Assembly: GCF_024396695.1 (NCBI RefSeq)
Contig: NZ_CP094359.1
Span: 1,488,001 to 1,552,000 of the forward strand
Length of the DNA stretch: 64,000 nt
Direction: 5' to 3'
Source of the DNA: Acidithiobacillus sp. YTS05
Lineage (GTDB): Bacteria; Pseudomonadota; Gammaproteobacteria; Acidithiobacillales; Acidithiobacillaceae
Position numbers and translations under genes: made by a program. Under the pieces are notes generated by a model, which searched no databases, was not told the DNA's origin, and saw nothing but the letters and a program-made list of their open reading frames with translations. Position 1 is the stretch's first letter. The number at the start of each line of letters is the position of its first letter. This document shows, piece by piece, positions 48,216 to 58,147 of this stretch.

Positions 48216-48413
48216 CTAGTCTCGATGGTGATGGGGGGAAGGCGTCATTTCCCCCTCATCAAGGCGATCTGCAATGGCCCGTAGCGCCAAGGCCTCCGCC
48301 TTCGCTGCTGCATCCATGCGCGATGAGCCAAAGCACATAACTCCGGGCAGCTCTGGGATCTCGGCGATCCAGCGCCCGTCCACTTCCTGCTCTGTCTCAA
48401 TATGAAGGTTCAT
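48216..48413 (-). CDS. Orphan HicB-like (UPF0150) protein
   Basis: 65 residues resembling the N-terminal HicB antitoxin fold: MNLHIETEQEVDGRWIAEIP, ELPGVMCFGSS, AAAKAEALALRAIADRL. No C-terminal DNA-binding domain, and no HicA toxin gene is found on either side. ATG has GAGGA upstream. Short frame remains before it overlap as AAATGA, which may be all that is left of an upstream partner. Antitoxin remnant or stand-alone protein; both are possible. Confidence 0.75.
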   Translation of the reverse strand: MNLHIETEQEVDGRWIAEIPELPGVMCFGSSRMDAAAKAEALALRAIADRLDEGEMTPSPHHHRD

Positions 48414-48469
48414 TTCGCCGATCCTCGACGTGCGTTTCCAATTAGGTCAGGGTACTCGACTTTTGAAAG

Positions 48470-48938
48470 TCAGGGTAGAAGCCCGCTCCTGCAGCATGTT
48501 ATCAGTCCACGCTGCCCGACCATCGAGTCTGATTGGATATTCTCCTGAAGTTCCTGGTATTCCTCATCGTCGATTCCCTCCCGGCGCCAGGCAAGGTCGG
48601 CTTCGAGGCTGGAAAGCCACAGCGCCCGCAGACCGGAGACCAGTGCCGGGGTGACTTGGGTGATGGGTTTGAGGGGATGATGGAGGGCTCGGGAAGCATA
48701 GCGCTGAAAGGCTTCGACGTAGTCCTCTTGCTGGTCGATCTGCTGGCGCAGGCTCTGGAATTGCTGATCCAGCTGCAGGGCCAGCAGGCGCGCCTGACTG
48801 ACCGCCTGGCGATAGTCTTTACCGAGAGTGCGCTTGATCTCGCGCTTGCCGACAGCAGCCCATAACGGCTCGGGGACGACGATGCGAAAAATGTATCCGT
48901 GGGGGGGTCTTGTAACAGTTGCTGGGCAGGGCGGGCAT
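48470..48938 (-). pseudogene. Truncated and frameshifted tyrosine integrase (DUF6538-type N-terminus)
   Basis: Reading starts ATG at 48938 (GAGGAGAAGG upstream) with MPALPSNCYKTP, then shifts frame in a run of seven C (minus strand, 48907-48901); with six C the frame continues HGYIFRIVVPEPL, AAVGKREIKRTLGKDYRQAV and SQARLLALQLDQQFQSL to a TGA at 48470. This is the N-terminal DNA-binding part of phage/island integrases; the catalytic R-H-R-Y domain is absent. It lies about 100 bp from the 3' end of tRNA-Ser, the usual integration site. No function expected. Confidence 0.8.
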
Positions 48939-49041
48939 CACCTTCTCCTCGTCCCGCTCGCTCCGCTTTGTACTAGCTTTTTGTACCAAAATCGTTCCTG
49001 AATGCCTTGATATTATTGATATTCAGAACATTAGCACAAAT

Positions 49042-49130
49042 TGGCGGAGAGGGTGGGATTCGAACCCACGTGACATTGCTGTCCATCCGATTTCGAGTCG
49101 GCGCCGTTATGGCCACTTCGGTACCTCTCC
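49042..49130 (-). tRNA. tRNA-Ser (anticodon CGA)
   Basis: 89 nt including encoded CCA. Acceptor GGAGAGG/CCTCTCC with G discriminator, anticodon loop CTCGAAA giving CGA (codon UCG), long class II variable arm as in tRNA-Ser, and T-loop GGTTCGAATCC. Likely attachment site of the island whose integrase remnant lies beside it. Confidence 0.97.
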
Positions 49131-49140
49131 AGTGGCGCAT

Positions 49141-49169
49141 ACAGTACTGCATCACCGGCTGGGGCTCAA
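49141..49169 (-). promoter_or_regulatory. Predicted promoter of tRNA-Ser
   Basis: TTGAGC (49169-49164) and TACTGT (49146-49141), 17 bases apart, with a start about 4-7 bases before the tRNA 5' end. The gap to secF is 47 bp. Confidence 0.5.
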
Positions 49170-49177
49170 GCATCTTG

Positions 49178-50128
49178 TTACAAAGTGGCGCCGTCCTTGC
49201 GGTCTTTGGAGCTGATGAATTGCCGCTTGAGGACGTGCTCGCGCTTCAAGCCCAGCCATAGAGCAATCGGGCTCGCGACGAAGATCGACGAATAGGTGCC
49301 AACCACCACGCCGATCACCAGCGCCGTAGCGAAGCCATGAATGACCGGCCCACCAAAGAGAAACAATGCCAGCGCCACCATGAAGGTGATGAAACTGGTG
49401 ATGATGGTGCGCGACAAGGTTTCATTGATGGCGATGTTGAAGATTTCGGCAACACTGCCATTGCGCGCTGTCCGCAGGTCCTCTCTCATACGATCGAAGA
49501 CGACCACCGTATCGTTCAGGGAGTAACCCATGATCACCAGCAAGGCAGCAATCACCGTCATGGAAAACTCTTGATGGGATATGGCGAAATACCCCACCAC
49601 CAGGATGGGATCATGCAACATGGCGAGCACGCCGCCCGTGGCGAAGCGCCACTCGAAGCGAAAACCAACATAGATGAGAATGCCGATGGTGACGACGATA
49701 AGCGCCAGAATGCCCTTGTTGCGCAGTTCCTTACCCACTTCCGGGCCGACATATTCCGTGCGTCGCAACTGCACGCCGGGGTACGCTGCGGGATCATTCT
49801 TGAAGACGCCCAGTATCTTGCTCGCCACCGCGCTGCTTTCGCCCGGCCGGGTACGCAGACGAATCAGCAGATCCTTGTCACCGCCGAAGGTCTGCACCAC
49901 GGCATCGCCATAACCGGCCGTCTCCAGGGTGTGGCGCACGGTGCCCAGATCGGGGGTCTTGCTGAAGGCTAATTCCACCAGGGTGCCACCGGTAAAGTCG
50001 ATGCTGTAGTTGAGACCGCGCACCAGAAAAAGGACGACCGATGCGACGATGAGAAAAATCGAGATACCGAGAAAGATCCAGCGTCGCGACATGAAGTCGA
50101 TATGGGTGGCAGATTTGATGACTTGCAT
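49178..50128 (-). CDS. secF: SecF, protein export membrane protein
   Basis: With SecD and YajC uses the proton gradient to pull proteins through SecYEG. 316 residues, six membrane segments; motifs GLNYSIDFTGGTLVEL in the first periplasmic loop and GYSLNDTVVVFDRMRE in the membrane domain. ATG at 50128 starts MQVIKSATHIDFM. Seven bases after secD. Confidence 0.97.
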   Translation of the reverse strand: MQVIKSATHIDFMSRRWIFLGISIFLIVASVVLFLVRGLNYSIDFTGGTLVELAFSKTPDLGTVRHTLETAGYGDAVVQTFGGDKDLLIRLRTRPGESSAVASKILGVFKNDPAAYPGVQLRRTEYVGPEVGKELRNKGILALIVVTIGILIYVGFRFEWRFATGGVLAMLHDPILVVGYFAISHQEFSMTVIAALLVIMGYSLNDTVVVFDRMREDLRTARNGSVAEIFNIAINETLSRTIITSFITFMVALALFLFGGPVIHGFATALVIGVVVGTYSSIFVASPIALWLGLKREHVLKRQFISSKDRKDGATL

Positions 50129-50135
50129 GCTGACC

Positions 50136-51920
50136 TCAGATCCAGAGCTTGGCGATGCGGCGCTTGCCCAGCGCCAGTTCGACGATACCACGACTCATCA
50201 TGGTGGCGGTAAACATGGATACCAGTACACCAATGGTAAGCACCAAGGCGAAACCCTTGATGGCACCGGTGCCGAACTGAAACAGGGTCAGGGCCGCAAT
50301 GAGCACGGTAATATTGGAGTCGACGATGGTTGCAAAGGCGCGTTTGAAACCGGTGTCGATACTGGCACGCGGGCTCATGCCGCGGCGCAGTTCCTCACGA
50401 ATCCGCTCAAACACCAGCACGTTGGCGTCCACCGCCAGACCAATCTTCAGCACGATACCGGCAATACCCGGCAGGGTCAGGGTGCCGCCCATGATCGACA
50501 GTACAGCGAGGATAGCGAGGATGTTGACCAGAATCGCCAGATCGGCAATCAGCCCGAAGAGCCGGTAATAAAAGGTCATGAAGCCAACGACGAAGATCAT
50601 GCCAAAGATCACCGCCATGATGCCGTCGTGAATGGAGTCCTGCCCCAGGGTCGGGCCCACGGTACGCTCTTCCGAGATATGTACCGGCGCCGGCAAGGCA
50701 CCCGCCCGCAGCTCGATGGCCACATTGCTGGCGTCTTTCAGGCCGGAGAAGCCATTGATCTGCGCGCGGCCACCGGTAATCGCCTCCTGAATCACTGGCG
50801 CAGTCACCACCTTGTTGTCGAGCAGAATCGCCATGCGCTTGCCGACATTCTTGCTGGTGAGATTACCAAAGATGGTCGAGCCGACGCTGTCGAAACTGAT
50901 GTTGACGATAGACTGCCCGGTATTGTTGTCGACGCCAGCGGTTGCACCGTTGAGATAGCGCCCCGTCAACACCGTTTCTTTTTCCAGCAGATAGGGCTGC
51001 CCATCGGTACCGTAATACAGCGCATCGCCCGGGGGCACCTGCCCCTTCAGGGCCGCGGCCAAGTCACTCTCATTGGCCACCATCTTGAATTCGAGCTGCG
51101 CCGTAGAACCGATGATGGCCTTGGCGCGCTGGGTGTCCTGCACCCCGGGCAACTGCACGGCGATATGTTCTTTGCCTTGGCGTTGAATCTGCGGCTCGGC
51201 CACGCCCAATTCGTCGATGCGGTTGCGAATAACGACAATGGCCTGCTGCAGGGCATCGTCGCTCTGCTTCTGTACCGTCGCCGCCGGCATATTGACGAGA
51301 ATCTGCCCCTGCCCCTTGTCGGTGGCGACCAGATCGGGATATTGGCTGCTGATCGCCTGCACCGCCTTGCCGACCAGATCGTCCTGGGCCATTTCCACCC
51401 CGAGTTGGTCCGGGCCGGTGATTTCCACTTTGAGGTATTGCAGGTCGTGGTGCCGCAGGAGGTTGCGGATGCCGTTCTGATATTCTTCCAGATGGTGATG
51501 AATGAGTGCCTGGGTATCGACCCGCAGCAAGAGGTACACACCACCGCGCAGATCCAGCCCCAGATTTACAGGACGACCACCAAGATCGGCCATCCAAGCC
51601 GGCTGTGCCGATTGTTGCGAGAGGACCACCTGCGCATTGGTGGGCAAACGGTTCTGCAGCAGGGTTTCCGCCAATCCTTGGGCGTCGTCGTTGGGAAAGT
51701 AGAAGGTCGTCCCTTGGCTGTCCGTTTCCTGCCGGGTCACCGGAATCTTGGCCTGATTCAGCCAATCCCGCATCGTTGCCGCCGGAGGTAGCTGCGTGCC
51801 GATCGGGGCACGCACCTCGATGGCCGCACGCCAACCATAAAAGTTGGGCACCGCATAAAAGATAGCGGGGAGCACCACCGCCAGTATAATCAGATACTTC
51901 CACCACGGATAACGGGTCAT
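50136..51920 (-). CDS. secD: SecD, protein export membrane protein
   Basis: 594 residues; N-terminal membrane helix, large periplasmic P1 domain (about 35-390, NLGLDLRGGVYLLLRVD) and five more helices with the conserved GLAVDANVLVFERIREEL. RND-superfamily partner of SecF. Ten bases after yajC. Confidence 0.97.
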   Translation of the reverse strand: MTRYPWWKYLIILAVVLPAIFYAVPNFYGWRAAIEVRAPIGTQLPPAATMRDWLNQAKIPVTRQETDSQGTTFYFPNDDAQGLAETLLQNRLPTNAQVVLSQQSAQPAWMADLGGRPVNLGLDLRGGVYLLLRVDTQALIHHHLEEYQNGIRNLLRHHDLQYLKVEITGPDQLGVEMAQDDLVGKAVQAISSQYPDLVATDKGQGQILVNMPAATVQKQSDDALQQAIVVIRNRIDELGVAEPQIQRQGKEHIAVQLPGVQDTQRAKAIIGSTAQLEFKMVANESDLAAALKGQVPPGDALYYGTDGQPYLLEKETVLTGRYLNGATAGVDNNTGQSIVNISFDSVGSTIFGNLTSKNVGKRMAILLDNKVVTAPVIQEAITGGRAQINGFSGLKDASNVAIELRAGALPAPVHISEERTVGPTLGQDSIHDGIMAVIFGMIFVVGFMTFYYRLFGLIADLAILVNILAILAVLSIMGGTLTLPGIAGIVLKIGLAVDANVLVFERIREELRRGMSPRASIDTGFKRAFATIVDSNITVLIAALTLFQFGTGAIKGFALVLTIGVLVSMFTATMMSRGIVELALGKRRIAKLWI

Positions 51921-51930
51921 ACCAACGCCT

Positions 51931-52269
51931 TTAGAGTTTTTTCAGGGTCCCCTTGGGCAGGACCATGCTGACGGCGCTGCGCTGAATTTTTACGACGGTA
52001 TTTTCGGCAATTTCCAGATGCAGATATTCGTCCCCAGCCTGCATCACCCGCCCCGCCAAGCCACCGGAGGTTACCAACTCGTCTCCCTTGCTGATGGCTG
52101 CCACCATGTCGCGCTGCGCCTTGGCCTTTTTGCTCTGCGGACGAATCAGGAGAAAGTAGAAGATGGCAAAGATGAAGATGAGCGGCAGAAACTGAAAAAT
52201 CATGCTGTCAGTGCCCCCCCCAGCGCCAGTGGTAGCGGCGTGGGCGGTGGCGATGGGCGAAAAATCCAT
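51931..52269 (-). CDS. yajC: YajC, preprotein translocase accessory subunit
   Basis: 112 residues with one membrane helix (FLPLIFIFAIFYFLLIRPQ) and a small cytoplasmic domain (KGDELVTSGGLAGRV). Longer periplasmic N-terminus than usual (about 22 residues, rich in Ala, Thr, Gly). First gene of yajC-secD-secF. Confidence 0.95.
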   Translation of the reverse strand: MDFSPIATAHAATTGAGGGTDSMIFQFLPLIFIFAIFYFLLIRPQSKKAKAQRDMVAAISKGDELVTSGGLAGRVMQAGDEYLHLEIAENTVVKIQRSAVSMVLPKGTLKKL

Positions 52270-52350
52270 GAACCCCTCCGGTTCGGAACCAAGGGCGCCA
52301 TTGTAGCCGCTACGCGCCAGTCAGGAAAGGAGCCGAAAAACCTGTGAGGA

Positions 52351-52376
52351 GCGCCGACAAAACGGACCGTCGGCGC
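52351..52376 (-). terminator. GC-rich hairpin downstream of glsB
   Basis: 8-bp stem GCGCCGAC/GTCGGCGC with a 10-base loop, about 20 bp after the glsB stop. No T-run follows at once (a TTTTT comes about nine bases later), so it may be a weak terminator or a stability hairpin. Confidence 0.5.
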
Positions 52377-52395
52377 CAGACCATCCCGGTTCTGA

Positions 52396-52653
52396 TCAAA
52401 CCTTTTTGATGAGTTTAATTATGAATAGCAACACCACGGCGCCAATCACCGCCACGATAATGGAGCCGATGATTCCGGCACCAAACAGCGCAGCAAGACC
52501 GACCGCAGTCAAAAGAAAACCACCGATGAACGCGCCAACCACGCCAACGACGATATCGCCAATAATCCCAAAACCACGACCACGAATAAGAAGTCCAGCA
52601 AGCCAACCAGCGATTCCACCGATAATCAAGAACACAATCAGATGCATCAACAT
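52396..52653 (-). CDS. GlsB/YeaQ/YmgE-family membrane protein
   Basis: 85 residues, three hydrophobic segments rich in Gly (FLIIGGIAGWLAGLLIRG, GIIGDIVVGVVGAFIGGFLL, IIGSIIVAVIGAVVLLFIIK), the transglycosylase-associated protein family often induced by stress. ATG at 52653 has GAGGA upstream. It sits between tgt and yajC, which are normally adjacent, with its own promoter. Confidence 0.9.
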   Translation of the reverse strand: MLMHLIVFLIIGGIAGWLAGLLIRGRGFGIIGDIVVGVVGAFIGGFLLTAVGLAALFGAGIIGSIIVAVIGAVVLLFIIKLIKKV

Positions 52654-52716
52654 GACTTTTATCCTCTGGTAACCAGTCTGGGCATCTCGTTGCGAAGGGG
52701 CAACGGACACGATTTG

Positions 52717-52745
52717 ATGGTACGGAACATCGCTGGGCGGGTCAA
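52717..52745 (-). promoter_or_regulatory. Predicted promoter of the GlsB-like gene
   Basis: TTGACC (52745-52740) and TACCAT (52722-52717), 17 bases apart, about 64 bases before the start codon. May also read through to yajC-secDF. Confidence 0.6.
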
Positions 52746-52785
52746 TTCTTTTATTTACAAATGATTAGCATAGCAGTGAATTATT

Positions 52786-54926
<2,141 letters not shown>

Positions 54927-56255
54927 TCAGGCAAACCATTCCTCAGAATCCGCGGCAGGATGCGGGAAAATCTGCAGCGAAGCAATACGCGGCCCCTCCC
55001 GCCGCAGGACCAGGACATCGAAGTCGCGAAATTCGACCCGCTCGCCCTCTTCCGGCAGACGATCCAGGCGCTGCATCAGGAGACCGCCGATGCTGTCGGC
55101 ATCGCCCGCCTCATCAATGTCATGATCAAGGAGCTGTTCCAGCGAATAAATCGACAGGCTGCCGGTACCAATCCAGGATCCGTCGGTTTGCGGCTGCCAA
55201 TCCTGATGACGGTGGCGAAATTCATCCGGAATCCTTCCCAACAAGGCCTCCAGCACATGATCGAGGGTGACGAAGCCGGTGATCGTGCCTAATTCATCGG
55301 TGACCAAGGCGAAATGTGGCTGGCCGGAGCGAAAATGCGCCAGTAGTTCCATGGCTGGTAAATCTCGGGAAACTGCTGGCAGCGGGCGGGCGACCCGCCG
55401 TAGATCGAGTCTGTCGCGCCCGCGCAAAAGCAGCGGCAGTAGATCCTTAACATGCACCAGACCACGCACATGCTGGCGATCTCCGGCGCAAAGCGGGAAA
55501 CGTGTATAGCGGTAGCGCAACAGGGTGCGCTGGGTCTCCTCTGCAGGGGCATCATCCATGAGACAGACCATGTCTGCCGCTGGCCGTGCCAGATCCCCCG
55601 CAGTCAATTCATGAAAGTCCAGGGCGCGCTCGAGAATATCCCCGGTGCGAATCCCCAGGACGCCCTGCGCCTGGCTGATGGCGAGGATCATGGCGATTTC
55701 ATCTCGGCTATGGGGGGTATCGCCATGCTCTTTTGTCAAGGATAGGCCACAAGCGTGCAGCACCAGACGGGTAGCACCATTGAGCAGGGCAATCGCCGGA
55801 TACAGGGTCCAGTAAAAGACATAGAGCGGTACGGCCGTCCACAAGGAAATGGCTTCTGCCTTTCGGATCGCGAGAGATTTGGGCGCGAGCTCACCAAAGA
55901 TGATGGTAGTAAAAGCAACCAGGACAAAAGCCAGGGTGAAAGAACTGGATTCCACGAGCGCCGCCGACTGCATACCAACGGCGTGAAAAAGGGGATGCAG
56001 AAGCCGGGCGACCGCTGGCTCGGCAATCCAGCCCAGGGCCAGGGAAGCCAGAGTGATACCGAGTTGGGTGGTGGAAAGATAGATATCCAGGTGACGGTGA
56101 ATACGCAGCAACACTTTGCCACGCCAAGCATGTTCACGCGCAAGGGTGTGGACCTGGGTGCCGCGCAGACGAACCAGAGCAAACTCTGCCGCCACAAAAA
56201 AGCCGTTGATCAGAATCAGGATAAGCGCTACCAGCAGCGCCAGGGACTCAGGCAT
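54927..56255 (-). CDS. CNNM/CorC-family hemolysin-like membrane protein
   Basis: 442 residues: DUF21 membrane domain (about 1-190, LILINGFFVAAEFALVRLR), two CBS domains (about 200-330) and a C-terminal CorC/HlyC domain (about 345-430). Relatives are magnesium transporters or help Mg/Co efflux; the hemolysin name is historical. ATG at 56255 has GGAGG nine bases upstream. In series with the CBS-only gene and queA. Confidence 0.9.
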   Translation of the reverse strand: MPESLALLVALILILINGFFVAAEFALVRLRGTQVHTLAREHAWRGKVLLRIHRHLDIYLSTTQLGITLASLALGWIAEPAVARLLHPLFHAVGMQSAALVESSSFTLAFVLVAFTTIIFGELAPKSLAIRKAEAISLWTAVPLYVFYWTLYPAIALLNGATRLVLHACGLSLTKEHGDTPHSRDEIAMILAISQAQGVLGIRTGDILERALDFHELTAGDLARPAADMVCLMDDAPAEETQRTLLRYRYTRFPLCAGDRQHVRGLVHVKDLLPLLLRGRDRLDLRRVARPLPAVSRDLPAMELLAHFRSGQPHFALVTDELGTITGFVTLDHVLEALLGRIPDEFRHRHQDWQPQTDGSWIGTGSLSIYSLEQLLDHDIDEAGDADSIGGLLMQRLDRLPEEGERVEFRDFDVLVLRREGPRIASLQIFPHPAADSEEWFA

Positions 56256-56293
56256 GAAGAACGGCCTCCTCCTGCCCGAGCCCGCTACTTCGG

Positions 56294-56887
56294 TCAACTA
56301 TCATGATGGACGAGCAATTTCTCCAGTTCACTGAAACTCTGCACCGCACCACTGGTATCGATCTGCACGCCAAGCTGACGAGCGATCTGGCTCACCGAAA
56401 AAACGCCGCGCACCTGCGGCTGCGGATTCTTTTCTTCGACCAGCGCGTGCTGCCGCCCCATCTGCTTCATGGTCAGTACCAGATCACCCACGGTAGAGCG
56501 ACTCACTTCGTCAAAATCGAGCACCTCGATCTGGCCGCGGCGAGTCATGACGTCGGCTACCCGCACCTCGTCTCGCGGCATCTGCTCCTGCGTCGCAACA
56601 CGCACCGGTTTTTCGCCCATAAGGTCGCGGGCGGTGACCATACCTACCAGCTCGCCCATGGCATCGAGCACAAAGAGCATGCGCACACCGCCATGCACCA
56701 TGCGTTGCAAGGCTGCATCGATCGTAAGTTCGGGGTGCAAGCTCACCGCCGGCACGCGCTGCAGGTCGGTCATCACCTTCAGGGCGCTATCCTCCAGCGC
56801 AACATGCAACGGCAACCCATTGTTGAAATAGGTCAACTGGGTGTCGGGATGGAGCCTGGAGATCTGTAAGGGGCGATATTTGGTCAT
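56294..56887 (-). CDS. CBS-pair domain protein
   Basis: 197 residues with two CBS domains (about 40-110 and 115-180; MVHGGVRMLFVLDAMGELVG and VGDLVLTMKQMGRQHALV), likely binding a nucleotide and controlling a partner. ATG at 56887 has GGAG nine bases upstream. 38 bp before the CNNM gene; partner and ligand unknown. Confidence 0.85.
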   Translation of the reverse strand: MTKYRPLQISRLHPDTQLTYFNNGLPLHVALEDSALKVMTDLQRVPAVSLHPELTIDAALQRMVHGGVRMLFVLDAMGELVGMVTARDLMGEKPVRVATQEQMPRDEVRVADVMTRRGQIEVLDFDEVSRSTVGDLVLTMKQMGRQHALVEEKNPQPQVRGVFSVSQIARQLGVQIDTSGAVQSFSELEKLLVHHDS

Positions 56888-56950
56888 CTTGTTCTTCTCC
56901 TCTGGCGAGCTCCCCATGAGCTGCCCATGTTTTGAGCATAGCGCAAAAAT

Positions 56951-58147
56951 TCAGCGCGACAAGTCCGCCAGGGCGCGCTGCAAATCCTCGCGCAGATCAT
57001 CGACGTGCTCCAGGCCGACACTCAAGCGCAGCAGTCCATCCTGGATGCCAGCCGCCTGGCGTTCTTCGGCACTCACCCGGCTGTGGGTGGTGCTGGCAGG
57101 ATGGGTCACCGTGCTTTTCGCATCTCCGAGATTAGCCGTGCGCGAAAAAATCCGCAGACGATCCATCAAGGCCCAGGCCGCTGGCTGTCCATCCCGCAGC
57201 ACGAATGACAGGATGCCTCCCGGCAGGCGCTGCTGCTTGTGCACCAAGTCTGCCTGCGGGTGCTCCGGCAGACCGGGGTAATATACCTTTTCCACTTCCG
57301 GCAGACTCTGCAGCCATGCCGCCAGATCCGCGGCATTGGCGCAGTGGCGTTCCATGCGCAGAGACAAGGTTTCCACCCCCTTCAGTTGCACCCAGGCATT
57401 GAAAGGGCTGAGACTGGGTCCGGCAGTGCGCAGAAAATTCCGCGGCCCATCCAGCAGTTCACGCCGGCCACAGACGGCACCGCCCAGAGTGCGCCCCTGC
57501 CCATCGATATACTTGGTATTGGAATGCAAAACGAGATCCGCGCCCCAGCGCATGGGCTGTTGTAACACCGGTGTGCAAAAGCAGTTGTCGACCACCAGCA
57601 GGGCATCGTGCGCATGCGCCAGTCGCGCCAGCGCCTCCAGATCACCGACCTCGGTCAGGGGATTCGAGGGGGTTTCGAGGAACAACATCCGCGTATTGGG
57701 GCGGATGGCCGCCTCCCAGGCAGAAAGATCGGTGAGCGGCACAAAGGTGGTCTCGACGGCAAAGCGCGCCAGGATCTTTTGCAGCAGCTGCACCGTGGTA
57801 CCAAAAAGCGAGCGCGAGGCCACGATATGATCACCGGCCTGCAGCGAACCCATGAATGCCGTGAGACAAGCGGCCATCCCGGAGGCGGTGGTGATACAGT
57901 CGTCTGCCCCCTCCAGGGCGGCCAGGCGTTCTTCGAGTATGCGGGTTGTGGGGTTGGTGAAGCGAGCGTAGATGTTCCCCGCCTCACGACCGGCGAAGCG
58001 CTCGGCGGCCTCCTCGGCAGAGGCAAAAACAAAACTGGAGGTTGGGAAAATGGCCTCCGAGTGTTCTCCTTCCGCCGTGCGCTGGGTACCGGCCCGGATC
58101 GCGAGGGTTTCCGGGTGCAGACCTGCCAACCAGTCTTCGTCCTTCAT
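56951..58147 (-). CDS. metZ: MetZ-type O-succinylhomoserine sulfhydrylase
   Basis: PLP enzyme joining sulfide to an activated homoserine to give homocysteine. 398 residues; PLP lysine in LVLHSNTKYIDGQG, substrate motifs NPTTRILEERLAALEGADD and GDAKSTVTHPAS. purF-metZ adjacency, as in Pseudomonas, supports MetZ over cystathionine gamma-synthase. ATG overlaps the purF stop (ATGA). Confidence 0.9.
   Translation of the reverse strand: MKDEDWLAGLHPETLAIRAGTQRTAEGEHSEAIFPTSSFVFASAEEAAERFAGREAGNIYARFTNPTTRILEERLAALEGADDCITTASGMAACLTAFMGSLQAGDHIVASRSLFGTTVQLLQKILARFAVETTFVPLTDLSAWEAAIRPNTRMLFLETPSNPLTEVGDLEALARLAHAHDALLVVDNCFCTPVLQQPMRWGADLVLHSNTKYIDGQGRTLGGAVCGRRELLDGPRNFLRTAGPSLSPFNAWVQLKGVETLSLRMERHCANAADLAAWLQSLPEVEKVYYPGLPEHPQADLVHKQQRLPGGILSFVLRDGQPAAWALMDRLRIFSRTANLGDAKSTVTHPASTTHSRVSAEERQAAGIQDGLLRLSVGLEHVDDLREDLQRALADLSR

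Noticed and set aside
48533..48865. Plus-strand 110-codon frame
   Set aside because: The opposite strand reads as an integrase N-terminus with characteristic motifs; the plus frame has none.
48901..48907. C7 run as a phase-variation switch for the integrase
   Set aside because: The gene lacks its catalytic domain, so switching would have no effect; a decay mutation or sequencing error is simpler.
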